32,756 nt of DNA from Bacillota bacterium (GTDB lineage Bacteria; Bacillota; Clostridia; Acetivibrionales; DTU013): the NCBI GenBank assembly GCA_023409735.1, contig JAEYRB010000047.1, forward strand, positions 1 to 32,756. Reading direction: 5' to 3'. Shown one piece after another: positions 25,260 through 32,599 of this stretch (positions are counted from its first letter, which is position 1; each line of letters begins with the position of its first letter). Made by a program: the position numbers and the translations under genes. The notes beneath the pieces were generated by a model, which saw only the letters and a program-made list of their open reading frames with translations, was not told the DNA's origin and ran no database searches.

Positions 25260-26228
25260 ATGAGAATTGGTAATGTAGCACTTGAAAATAATATTTTTTT
25301 GGCACCTATGGCAGGAGTTACAGATATGCCCTTCCGCATATTATGCAAGGAGCACGGCTGTGGTCTTGTTTATTCAGAAATGATCAGCGCTAAGGGCATG
25401 TTTTATAAGGATGAAAAGAGCTGGAAGCTGGCTGAGCTCAGCGATAGCGAAAAGCCGGCAGCAGTTCAGATTTTTGGCTCTGAGCCCGACATTCTTGCCG
25501 ACTCTGCCGAAAAGCTCAACAGCTCTGATGCTGCTATACTGGATATAAACATGGGATGTCCCACCCCAAAGATAACTAAAAATGGAGAAGGCAGTGCTTT
25601 GCTCCTGAAACCCGAGCTTGCCGGTGAAATAATCAAAGCAGTCAGTTCAGTATCTCATAAGCCCGTCACTGTAAAGATACGCAAGGGATGGGATGATGAG
25701 CATGTAAATGCAGCCGAAATTGCGTGTATTGCTGAGAAAAATGGTGCTGCTGCAATAGCAGTACATGGAAGGACACGAGAGCAATTTTACAGTGGAAAGG
25801 CGGACTGGAATATCATCAGGGAGGTTAAGAATGCTGTATCTATACCTGTTATAGGCAACGGGGATATATATAGACCTGAGGATGCAGCAAGAATGCTCGA
25901 TGTTACCGGCTGTGACGCAGTTATGGTTGGAAGGGGAGCACAAGGCAATCCATGGATATTCAACAGAATAAACCACTATATCAGTACAGGGGAGGTATTA
26001 CCTGATCCGTCCCTTGAGGAAAGGAAGGAAATGATCCTGCGGCATCTCAGAATGCTGGTGGAGCTTAAGGGAGAGCACACAGGCGTATGTGAAATGCGCA
26101 AGCATATAGCGTGGTATATGAAGGGCTGCAGAAGCACGGGACATTTCAAAGATAGAATTTTCAGAGCCACATCAGAGGATGAGATGCGTGAGCTTGTAAC
26201 AGCCTTTAGTACTGAAAGTCAGCTGTAG
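25260..26228 (+). CDS. dusB: tRNA-dihydrouridine synthase (DusB-like)
   Basis: About 322 residues. FMN-binding barrel start FLAPMAGVTDMPFR; catalytic cysteine in INMGCPTPK; then AVHGRTREQFYSGKADW and VMVGRGAQGNPWIF for phosphate binding. It reduces uridines in the tRNA D-loop using NADPH and FMN. I choose ATG 25260 because family members begin M-x-IGN; ATG 25245 is also in frame. Its last about 110 bases occur a second time downstream: this gene end is an integration target, and the present 3' end appears to have come from an earlier element. Confidence 0.92.
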   Translation: MRIGNVALENNIFLAPMAGVTDMPFRILCKEHGCGLVYSEMISAKGMFYKDEKSWKLAELSDSEKPAAVQIFGSEPDILADSAEKLNSSDAAILDINMGCPTPKITKNGEGSALLLKPELAGEIIKAVSSVSHKPVTVKIRKGWDDEHVNAAEIACIAEKNGAAAIAVHGRTREQFYSGKADWNIIREVKNAVSIPVIGNGDIYRPEDAARMLDVTGCDAVMVGRGAQGNPWIFNRINHYISTGEVLPDPSLEERKEMILRHLRMLVELKGEHTGVCEMRKHIAWYMKGCRSTGHFKDRIFRATSEDEMRELVTAFSTESQL

Positions 26229-26295
26229 TAATAGTATAGTAGGACAATAGACCTGCTCTCAGTGTCAAACCCCGTCCCCTTGACAGGTTTGTTCT

Positions 26296-26389
26296 TATGA
26301 AGGGCTGCAGAAGCACGGGACAGTTCAAAGATAGAATTTTCAGAGCCACATCAGAGGATGAGATGCGTGAAGATACATTCATCCCCTGA
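26296..26389 (+). pseudogene. Second, displaced copy of the dus 3' end (left part), fused to the element
   Basis: 26296-26370 repeats 74 of 75 bases of dus 26117-26191 (KGCRSTGQFKDRIFRATSED). After the core it diverges into element DNA and stops at 26387. The matching right part (ELITAFNSEN, stop) is at 32597-32629. Without the element, the two halves join in frame. Confidence 0.85.
26356..26371. repeat. attL core direct repeat
   Basis: GGATGAGATGCGTGAA, identical to 32584-32599. The same sequence minus its last base lies in the intact dus at 26177-26191. Confidence 0.85.
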
Positions 26390-26426
26390 AAACCGCATAA
26401 AATCTAGCTTTTTCACGAATTATTCA

Positions 26427-26444
26427 GTTACTAATGTTACTAAT
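26427..26444. repeat. Arm-type integrase site candidate, left end
   Basis: Two adjacent GTTACTAAT units (26427-26435, 26436-26444) next to the integrase stop. The same pair occurs at the right end (32491-32511). Confidence 0.6.
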
Positions 26445-27652
26445 TAACATCCAAAAACTTTATCAATAATGGCTACTTTTTCATCAATTCTTTTGTTGTC
26501 TCGATAATAATACTTATGTGTGGTTGCTATATCGGCATGTCCCATCTGACTTTGAACCAGGCTTTCAGATACGTTACTATCAATGAGTGTGGTTGCATAC
26601 GTCTTTCTAATCTTATGCATTGAACGATGCTTGATACCGAGGTTGTCGCAGATACCAGACAAATGTTTGTTAAATGTATTTCCTCTGATTCGTTGACCTT
26701 TTCGCCCTGTAAATAGATATTCGCCATTGGCTGATATCCGTACAATATGATCTACAACATCCAAGGCTTGTTGAGGTAAAATCACATATCGGTCGCCTGT
26801 TTCTGTTTTTGGATATTCAGAAACGGAAACCACCCATTTGTCATTTTCGTCTTTATACTTTATTTCCGTACGTTGTATATGTACAGTTCGGTCCTTAAAA
26901 TCGGTTCTTTTCAGAGCTGATAACTCTCCGACTCTGAGTCCTGTCATAAAACCCAACAAAATACCAAGACTCCAAATGTCTGCTTTCTCCCAACAATAAG
27001 TCGAAATGACTTTTACTTCATCATCCGTAAATATTTCAGACTCATTATCTTTTACTGTCCTTTGAAACGCTCTTGCCGGTAACTGCAAATCATTGAAGAA
27101 GCTGCTAATACTAATTCGAGTATATTTTTTCTTTTTGGCATATTTGAATATACCCATAATCAATATTCGCATTCCATTAAACGCTTTTCTCGTAAGTCTT
27201 TGATTGATGATAGTAGTTCTGATGAATCTCTCTATATCATCTTCATCAATAACAGAAATTTTCATCCGTTCAAATTCTGTACTCTCGAAAAAACGCTTGT
27301 AATCTGATTTGTACTTATCGTATGAAGTTTTTGATATTTCAGCATACAGAAGTTTTTCCTCTATCCAATGTTCAAAAACATCTCGTACCAATGGATTAAC
27401 TTCATATTCCATATAGTGCCGAACGATAGCCTCATCAAGATCCTCTCGCCTCTTCTTTTTCACTAAAATCTTCTTATCAGACGCTCCATCACTCCATCTC
27501 GTATAAAAGTATCCATTTTTCCCTTCCCAAATTGGGAAGGTGTGCATATCTAAATAACGTTTTCTGTCCATTGCTTTCACAAGGGACTGTACACTTGATA
27601 TGTCAATGATACCAAGTTCCACAGCCTTTTTCAAGTCCACATCCGTATGCAT
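26444..27652 (-). CDS. int: Tyrosine recombinase/integrase (Tn916 Int-like)
   Basis: About 402 residues. N-terminal arm-binding region (YFYTRWSDGASDKKILVKKK), SAM-like core-binding domain (about 85-185), and catalytic domain with Arg241 in GLRVGELSAL, HKIR (His347, Arg350), GHADIATTHKYY with His373 and Tyr382. All catalytic residues are present, so it is probably active. ATG 27652 follows GGGAGGGGGTG; a GTG one codon earlier is possible. It lies at the left end beside attL, 23 bp after the FtsK-like gene, and should catalyse integration into the dus 3' end. Confidence 0.93.
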   Translation of the reverse strand: MHTDVDLKKAVELGIIDISSVQSLVKAMDRKRYLDMHTFPIWEGKNGYFYTRWSDGASDKKILVKKKRREDLDEAIVRHYMEYEVNPLVRDVFEHWIEEKLLYAEISKTSYDKYKSDYKRFFESTEFERMKISVIDEDDIERFIRTTIINQRLTRKAFNGMRILIMGIFKYAKKKKYTRISISSFFNDLQLPARAFQRTVKDNESEIFTDDEVKVISTYCWEKADIWSLGILLGFMTGLRVGELSALKRTDFKDRTVHIQRTEIKYKDENDKWVVSVSEYPKTETGDRYVILPQQALDVVDHIVRISANGEYLFTGRKGQRIRGNTFNKHLSGICDNLGIKHRSMHKIRKTYATTLIDSNVSESLVQSQMGHADIATTHKYYYRDNKRIDEKVAIIDKVFGC

Positions 27653-27678
27653 CACCCCCTCCCAACACAGGGTAATTA

Positions 27679-28965
27679 CTACTCCTCTTCTTGAAACAAA
27701 TAACCCTTAAATACCACCCCATCTTGATTAAGAAAAACTCCAGTTGCATTTTTAGGAATCACCTTAGCTCCTTCCGATGAGTCTAAAATAATCCTAGATA
27801 GCATTTCATCTGCACGACCACAAACACGATAGGTAATATTTGATTTGATTTGTCCATTCAAAACATCGGCATCAGGACGCTGAGTTGCTAAAACTAAATG
27901 TATACCTAATGCTCGTCCCAACCTAGCAATGGTACTAATGTATTTTTCCATTTGACGTACCTTTTCTTTATCTTCTTTCGATAATCCAGTGGCTGATAAC
28001 ATCTCCGCAAGTTCGTCACATGCAAAAATAATGCGTTGTAACTTAACTTCTTGCGTCTTGTTATATACATCAATATCTTTAGCATTTGCCTGGGCAAATA
28101 ACACTTTTCTCCGATCAAGTTCTTTGCATATTGTTTCCAGGGATTGCACTGTCTCTGTTTCATTTGTAGAAAAGACACTGTGTGCTTTCAGTTTTGGAGT
28201 ATAATCCAATCCGCCTTTGAAGTCGCTGACATACACTTGAAAGTTATGCATTAGTGCCTGGTACAAAATTAATTTGAGCAAATAAGTTTTTCCCGATCCG
28301 GTCGCTCCTCCAATTAGAAGATGAGCATATCCATTAAGATTCCATTTTACATGAGCGCCCAAACATTCCCCTAAATACATTACAGAACTTGACGAGAGCA
28401 TCTTTTTATTCAAGTAACAGTTTTTTTCATAATCGATCAAACCGTTACAACCAGTTAACCTTATTTCCTTTCGTGCTGATCCAAAGGAGATGTCTGTGAT
28501 TGTCATGTTTAAAATATTTTCTATTGCATCTTTTTTCTCTTCCCAGACAGTTAAAGGAATTCCATCTGAATAAAACTCCATCCTTTTAACATCATTCTGC
28601 TTTTCTACGTGCAAGAAAATTGGAGTTTCCCCTATTTTATTGGTCAGACCTATTTTTACACAGTTCTCCTGTATTTTCTTATTTTTTCCGAAATTACTGG
28701 TTACCATGAAACAGATAATTCCACACAGAAAACACAAAAGCACAAGCCAGGAAGATCTATATAGTGCATCTAAAAGTGGAAAATTGTTTACTTCCCAGTA
28801 TATTGCAAAACACGTAGCAGCGATATGAACCATGTGCATAACCAAACATATTCTATATCCCCAACTATGGGCAACGTTTAATTTTATTGCCTTGAATCGC
28901 AATCCTATTTCCAACCAATTTCTCTTATCGGTAAAATCTTCGAATAAAGTCTTGTCATCATCCAT
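27679..28965 (-). CDS. FtsK/SpoIIIE-like DNA translocase (TcpA-type coupling protein candidate)
   Basis: 428 residues. Two membrane helices near the N-terminus (about 38-58 and 72-90), then an FtsK domain: Walker A GGATGSGKT (219-227), Walker B region RIIFACDELAEML, and LVLATQRPDADVLNGQIKSN. This size and layout match the coupling ATPases of Gram-positive conjugative and mobilisable elements (Tn916 Orf21, TcpA), which bring DNA to the transfer channel. Its ATG overlaps the rep stop by 8 bp (ATGGATGA), so the two are coupled. No other conjugation genes are present. Confidence 0.9.
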   Translation of the reverse strand: MDDDKTLFEDFTDKRNWLEIGLRFKAIKLNVAHSWGYRICLVMHMVHIAATCFAIYWEVNNFPLLDALYRSSWLVLLCFLCGIICFMVTSNFGKNKKIQENCVKIGLTNKIGETPIFLHVEKQNDVKRMEFYSDGIPLTVWEEKKDAIENILNMTITDISFGSARKEIRLTGCNGLIDYEKNCYLNKKMLSSSSVMYLGECLGAHVKWNLNGYAHLLIGGATGSGKTYLLKLILYQALMHNFQVYVSDFKGGLDYTPKLKAHSVFSTNETETVQSLETICKELDRRKVLFAQANAKDIDVYNKTQEVKLQRIIFACDELAEMLSATGLSKEDKEKVRQMEKYISTIARLGRALGIHLVLATQRPDADVLNGQIKSNITYRVCGRADEMLSRIILDSSEGAKVIPKNATGVFLNQDGVVFKGYLFQEEE

Positions 28966-29920
28966 GCAAATATATCTCCTTATTTATTTCTTGTCTCTCT
29001 CCGATGGCAATTTGATGATATACTTTTGTGATTCGTCTAACAAAAGCATTCCAGGTAGCTGGATCATCCTTTTGTACAGAGGTGTATTGCTTATCTAATG
29101 GTAAATTAGACAGAATATAAACCTTTGTATAGCAGGCAACTCGATCTACATATCTCGCCGGTAACATCACAGGATATATATCAAGAAAACTCAACATATC
29201 CGCCATGGAAATCTGATGACGAAATTCCTCAAAGCAGAGGACATCCTGGCCATGATATGCATCGAATTTCACTCCATTTGTTGTATAGGATGTAATTCGG
29301 CAAATATCAGTAAAGGCATGTTCTTTAAATATACCGCTCGTCTTTCCTGTTCCTGTTTTTCCGTATATGTAAGTAACTGTAAGCTGTGTTCTGTTTTCTT
29401 TTGTATATTTTTCTGACAAGAGCACTTCTCTTAAAGAATCAATATCCCTTACCCTAAAAGCTAATTTGGGATGTTCCGTGATTATCTGTGCAGTTGAATA
29501 ACCAGCATTTATATCATCGATTAACTGTGCCATTAAAGGCGAATTTTCACGTCCTTCCGAAGGCAATTCTCCAAATTCGATAAAACTGCCTGGTACAGTT
29601 GTTTCAGCTTTACTAGTATCTTTCCACTTTCCCTCTTTTAAAATATAGTCACGATTCTCCACTGCGGTTCCAAATGCCTTTTCTATATGAGCCAACGAAT
29701 AAAATCGATCTCTTATTGTCGAAAAACGAATAGGAGATTTGGAATATAGGAAAATGTGAACATGAGGAGTTCCTGTTGTTGCAATTTCTTCACATAGGCA
29801 GTAATAATCAAGTGTCAATGAATTTAGAATTGACAGAATTACTTCTACGCTCAATCCATTTGTTTGATAGTTATTTATCGTTAGCTGCCATTTTCTAGAC
29901 TGCGGATTATTTGGAGCCAA
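28958..29920 (-). CDS. rep: CRESS-type replication initiator (HUH endonuclease plus SF3 helicase)
   Basis: 320 residues. Endonuclease motif I WQLTINN (11-17), motif II PHVHIFLY with the HUH pair His53/His55, motif III YILK with Tyr92 and Lys95. Helicase: Walker A GKTGTGKT (187-194), Walker B DVLCFEEF (226-233), motif C VYILSNLP with Asn272. This order and spacing are those of Reps of circular single-stranded DNA viruses (geminivirus/circovirus type) and of their bacterial plasmid relatives (pCRESS groups). It should nick one strand at an origin and drive rolling-circle replication. Start is TTG 29920 with AAAGGAGG 7 nt upstream. All motifs are intact. Confidence 0.88.
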   Translation of the reverse strand: MAPNNPQSRKWQLTINNYQTNGLSVEVILSILNSLTLDYYCLCEEIATTGTPHVHIFLYSKSPIRFSTIRDRFYSLAHIEKAFGTAVENRDYILKEGKWKDTSKAETTVPGSFIEFGELPSEGRENSPLMAQLIDDINAGYSTAQIITEHPKLAFRVRDIDSLREVLLSEKYTKENRTQLTVTYIYGKTGTGKTSGIFKEHAFTDICRITSYTTNGVKFDAYHGQDVLCFEEFRHQISMADMLSFLDIYPVMLPARYVDRVACYTKVYILSNLPLDKQYTSVQKDDPATWNAFVRRITKVYHQIAIGERQEINKEIYLHG

Positions 29921-29959
29921 AGCAATACCTCCTTTTATAATTCTGTATCCTACATGCTA

Positions 29960-30030
29960 CATCAGCATAGGCAAGGCTACCCATGCTGATGTCCATGGAG
30001 CGAAAACGGTACCCCTTTCCGCCCCATGGA
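29960..30030. other. Candidate replication origin: two adjacent stem-loops
   Basis: Hairpin 1: CATCAGCATAGG (29960-29971) pairs with CCCATGCTGATG (29980-29991), one wobble, 8-nt loop. Hairpin 2 begins at the next base: 29992-30009 pairs with 30013-30030, three mismatches, apex around GGTACC. They lie in the only long gap of the replication module, 40-110 bp upstream of rep. CRESS Reps nick within a stem-loop near their gene. The nick site itself is not identified. Confidence 0.6.
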
Positions 30031-30039
30031 TTGGATTTG

Positions 30040-30354
30040 TCATGCACCCTTAGCCAAGCGAATACCAGTTGCAGTTGCAGAGACATCATAGCTTCCGCCC
30101 TTATGGTACAAGTTTAGCTCCAACCCCTCTAAATCTACCTCTGCATATTGCTCTGGCTGTTCTATTAGCTTATCTCCGAGAATCTTAACAGACAAACGCT
30201 CGAAACCGATCTCTGGCAGCACCAATCCATATCGATATCCTTCAATCTCATTTGTCTTTACTCCATTCTTATATACATAAGCTGGAGTTACATCTACGAG
30301 TAACTTTTTTGTTCCGATACTACGAACGTCAATCTTGAGCTTTATAATATTCAT
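30040..30354 (-). CDS. Small conserved-looking protein of the replication module, unknown function
   Basis: 104 residues from ATG 30354 (AAGGAG, 8-nt spacing), starting MNIIKLKIDVRSIGT. It has a beta-rich pattern with alternating hydrophobic residues (LKIDVRSIG, KLLVDVTPAYVYKNG, RLSVKILGD) and no membrane helix. It is the first gene of the leftward module, followed by the origin-like hairpins and rep. Position resembles small accessory genes upstream of the FtsK-like gene in Tn916-type elements, and a single-stranded-DNA-binding or copy-control role is possible, but I recognise no family. Confidence 0.7.
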   Translation of the reverse strand: MNIIKLKIDVRSIGTKKLLVDVTPAYVYKNGVKTNEIEGYRYGLVLPEIGFERLSVKILGDKLIEQPEQYAEVDLEGLELNLYHKGGSYDVSATATGIRLAKGA

Positions 30355-30492
30355 AATCTGATCTCCTTTTTGATTTTTTAGATGATACACATTAGTTACT
30401 TACACTCCTATCTGGTGATTCTAGCAGAATCATATACAACACTATCAGCTGTAAGCAAGCCTAGGATTTTGCCTACCACTCCTTTCACTTAA

Positions 30493-30523
30493 ACTATAGA
30501 CCTAAATGTAAATTTCAAGTCAA
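30493..30523 (-). promoter_or_regulatory. Likely promoter of the element's replication-integration module
   Basis: On the minus strand TTGACT (30518-30523) and TATAGT (30493-30498, 19-bp spacer) or TCTATA (17-bp spacer) point toward the small gene at 30354. No other promoter-like pair is obvious in 30391-30580. Confidence 0.45.
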
Positions 30524-30585
30524 GAACTTTTTCTGTTTTTTTTAACTTTGTAGATGGTCTAAAATAAATTCTATTTAGACAACAA

Positions 30586-30613
30586 AAGCTCCACCCGATT
30601 AAGGGTGAAGCTT
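30586..30613 (-). terminator. Terminator of the cargo genes
   Basis: AAGCTTCACCC and GGGTGGAGCTT (minus strand) form an 11-bp stem followed by TTGTTG. It separates cargo from the replication module. Confidence 0.65.
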
Positions 30614-30651
30614 ACAATTAATTGGAAGTTGTCAATCCGACAAACTGAAAG

Positions 30652-31308
30652 TTATCTCTTCATTTCATTCTCTCTAACCGTTAGAATCACATCTAAATAC
30701 GGCATAATATCCTTTACAGAGCATCCCATCTTTTCCAAGTATTTACTTTGGATTTTATAATCATAACTTAACAAAAAATATGTTCTTGCAACATCATACA
30801 ACTCCGTGCCCTTACATACATTCATCATGTCAATAAGCACGACTTTGTTATTCTCATCAAGCATCACATTTTCCAGATGAAAATCACCATGAATAAAACA
30901 ATTACCATCAGACAATGCGTTTATTTTAGCAATTGTTTCTTCATCCGTTGCGAACATTTTCAAAAAGTCTTTATAAGAGATAGCATCATCTATACTGAAT
31001 TGCATTAACTGTTTATGAAAATCAACAAACTTATCTATCCACACATCATATGCAGGTTCGCTTGGATCAGAAAATTTAACAGAAAGCACTTCTCCAACAA
31101 CCCGGTCATAAATAATGCCTTGTCGTTCGCCTTCTACGATAATCCTATGAGCCTTTGGCGTTCTTATTCCTAATTCCCATGCCATAGTTGCATTATGAAA
31201 CTCATGTTCAATATATTTTATCGGGTATTGAGGATAAAACAATTTACATATCAGGTTATCTCCATACTCATAAATTTCAGCGGTATTTCCTTTCGCTATT
31301 AATTTCAT
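30652..31308 (-). CDS. Aminoglycoside phosphotransferase-fold kinase
   Basis: 218 residues. Kinase fold with N-terminal IAKGNTAEIYEYGDNLICKL (ATP loop and lysine), catalytic loop CFIHGDFHLENVML and metal site KVVLIDMMN. It resembles the short APH-like family often annotated TIGR02172. Such enzymes phosphorylate small molecules including antibiotics, but the name does not prove resistance. It is cargo beside two acetyltransferase genes, a combination typical of resistance-like cassettes on mobile elements. Confidence 0.85.
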   Translation of the reverse strand: MKLIAKGNTAEIYEYGDNLICKLFYPQYPIKYIEHEFHNATMAWELGIRTPKAHRIIVEGERQGIIYDRVVGEVLSVKFSDPSEPAYDVWIDKFVDFHKQLMQFSIDDAISYKDFLKMFATDEETIAKINALSDGNCFIHGDFHLENVMLDENNKVVLIDMMNVCKGTELYDVARTYFLLSYDYKIQSKYLEKMGCSVKDIMPYLDVILTVRENEMKR

Positions 31309-31380
31309 ATCTTAGTTCACCACCAAATTCTTATCCAGCTCTTTCATTGAGTAAAGTAAGCGATTTTGTTCAATTAGAAT

Positions 31381-31839
31381 TTATCGGATTCTTTCAACAG
31401 CTGTAATTTCAAATCCGATTTTTTTGTACAACATCAGTGCCGCCTTATTCCATTCAGCCACATGTAATATAATTGGTTCGTTATTCCTTTTCCTAATACA
31501 CTGCATTCCCCATAGTAAAAGTTGTTTTCCATATCCTTTATGTTGAAACTTTGTACTTACTATCAAATCATCAATCTCATTACCATAGCAGGCAACAGAA
31601 CCCACAATTTCTCCGTTTTCTACAAGCAGATAGATGTCCTTGGTTTTTTCTGCAATCTGCTCATAATCACTCAAGAAATTGTATGGTTGGATATCTAGTG
31701 CTTGTCGCATTTCGTAAAAGCAATCATTGTATATTCTCATATATTCTTGAAAGTATTCAAATTCAAAAGGAATACAAGCAATATCACTTTTTTCAACGCT
31801 GTCATTAGTGTACTTCATTTCACATGCTATTACTTCCAT
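31381..31839 (-). CDS. GNAT family N-acetyltransferase (cargo)
   Basis: 152 residues. Acetyl-CoA loop FQHKGYGKQLLLWGM and closing block NKAALMLYKKIGFEITAVER. GGAG lies 11 nt before ATG 31839. It is the middle of three leftward cargo genes. Substrate unknown; small-molecule or drug acetylation is one possibility. Confidence 0.85.
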   Translation of the reverse strand: MEVIACEMKYTNDSVEKSDIACIPFEFEYFQEYMRIYNDCFYEMRQALDIQPYNFLSDYEQIAEKTKDIYLLVENGEIVGSVACYGNEIDDLIVSTKFQHKGYGKQLLLWGMQCIRKRNNEPIILHVAEWNKAALMLYKKIGFEITAVERIR

Positions 31840-31884
31840 TGCTTTATCATCTCCATAAATTGGTATTATCTAACTGAAATTACA

Positions 31885-32340
31885 CTATATTTGTTTCGCA
31901 AATGATACATGCTCTTTCAATTCGTAAAATCCATTTTTTTGATAGAAACCATAAGCAGGAACATTATTCTCTGTTTGCAAAAAGATTTGTGTCAGACCAA
32001 TTTCCTTCATTCCTTTTTCAATTTCTTTCAGAAAATAAGTTCCGATTCCATTTCCTTGTTTATCTGTTTGTATGCACAATTCATCAATACAGTATTCTGT
32101 ACCAGAATACCAATGTTTGATGTGTCCCATAGATACACCAATTAACTTTTCGTCTTCAAACAATCCATAGGTTAATGAGTTGCTTTGACCTATCAAATCC
32201 AACAAATAAAGATTAAGCTGCTCTTGATTTGACCAGTCATCATTCTACGGTTCAATTGTAAATACACTTACGAATAATTCTTTTATTATTTCTATTTCAT
32301 TTATTCCGATTTTTTTTAAATCGTACATTCTCTTTTCCAT
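31885..32340 (-). pseudogene. GNAT acetyltransferase interrupted by an amber codon
   Basis: From ATG 32340 the frame is MEKRMYDLKKIGINEIEIIK, then VFTIEP and TAG at codon 32 (32245-32247), then NDDWSNQEQLNLYLLDLIGQ onward to a normal GNAT end (IQTDKQGNGIGTYFLKEIEK, QTENNVPAYGFYQKNGF). Relatives carry EPWNDDW here, so TGG became TAG. The downstream part alone (106 residues from ATG 32205) lacks the first strand and helix. Confidence 0.8.
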
Positions 32341-32426
32341 AAGTAATCTCTCCGTCAAATTCTTATTTATCTATCCCTTTCATTGAATAAAGTATATCAC
32401 AAAACATGGTAAATTCAACCATTTAA

Positions 32427-32451
32427 AAAAGCACCCTTAAAGGATGCTTTT
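32427..32451 (-). terminator. Hairpin with T-run upstream of the cargo genes
   Basis: On the minus strand AAAAGCATCC and GGGTGCTTTT form a stem followed by TTTTTT-like sequence. It would stop leftward transcription entering from the right flank. Confidence 0.5.
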
Positions 32452-32490
32452 CAAGTATACAGTCCGTTTCCTTTCTATAATATTTTGCTT

Positions 32491-32511
32491 GTTACTAATT
32501 TTGTTACTAAT
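32491..32511. repeat. Arm-type integrase site candidate, right end
   Basis: Two GTTACTAAT units (32491-32499 and 32503-32511), matching the pair at the left end. Confidence 0.6.
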
Positions 32512-32536
32512 CACTTTTTCCGAAAAACAAAAAAGA

Positions 32537-32567
32537 GCTGAAACCCAGCGTTTATGCTAGTTTCAGC
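32537..32567 (-). terminator. Terminator at the right end of the element
   Basis: GCTGAAAC (32537-32544) pairs with GTTTCAGC (32560-32567); on the minus strand it is followed by TCTTTTTTG. It insulates the element from leftward flanking transcription. Confidence 0.6.
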
Positions 32568-32583
32568 CCTCGTACAGAGCAGG

Positions 32584-32599
32584 GGATGAGATGCGTGAA
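32584..32599. repeat. attR core direct repeat
   Basis: GGATGAGATGCGTGAA, identical to 26356-26371. To its right the displaced dus end continues as CTTATAACAGCCTTTAACTC with a stop at 32627-32629. Confidence 0.85.

Larger units (their letters stand above)
26356..32599. mobile_element. Integrated CRESS-Rep / FtsK / integrase element, 6.23 kb
   Basis: Bounded by 16-bp direct repeats (26356-26371 and 32584-32599) inside a displaced dus 3' end. In leftward order it carries cargo (GNAT remnant, GNAT, phosphotransferase-like kinase), a small unknown gene, origin-like hairpins, rep, an FtsK-like translocase and the integrase. The replication-transfer-integration genes overlap or are tightly spaced and share one direction. 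I see no relaxase of the standard MOB families, no mating-pair genes and no excisionase, so it is either a mobilisable element or an integrating plasmid. The Rep type is the unusual part. Confidence 0.85.

Noticed and set aside
30652..31308. Confirmed aminoglycoside resistance gene
   Set aside because: The kinase motifs show only the fold; I do not recognise a named resistance enzyme.
26356..32599. Prophage
   Set aside because: There are no capsid, terminase, portal or lysis genes; the module is replication, coupling ATPase and integrase.
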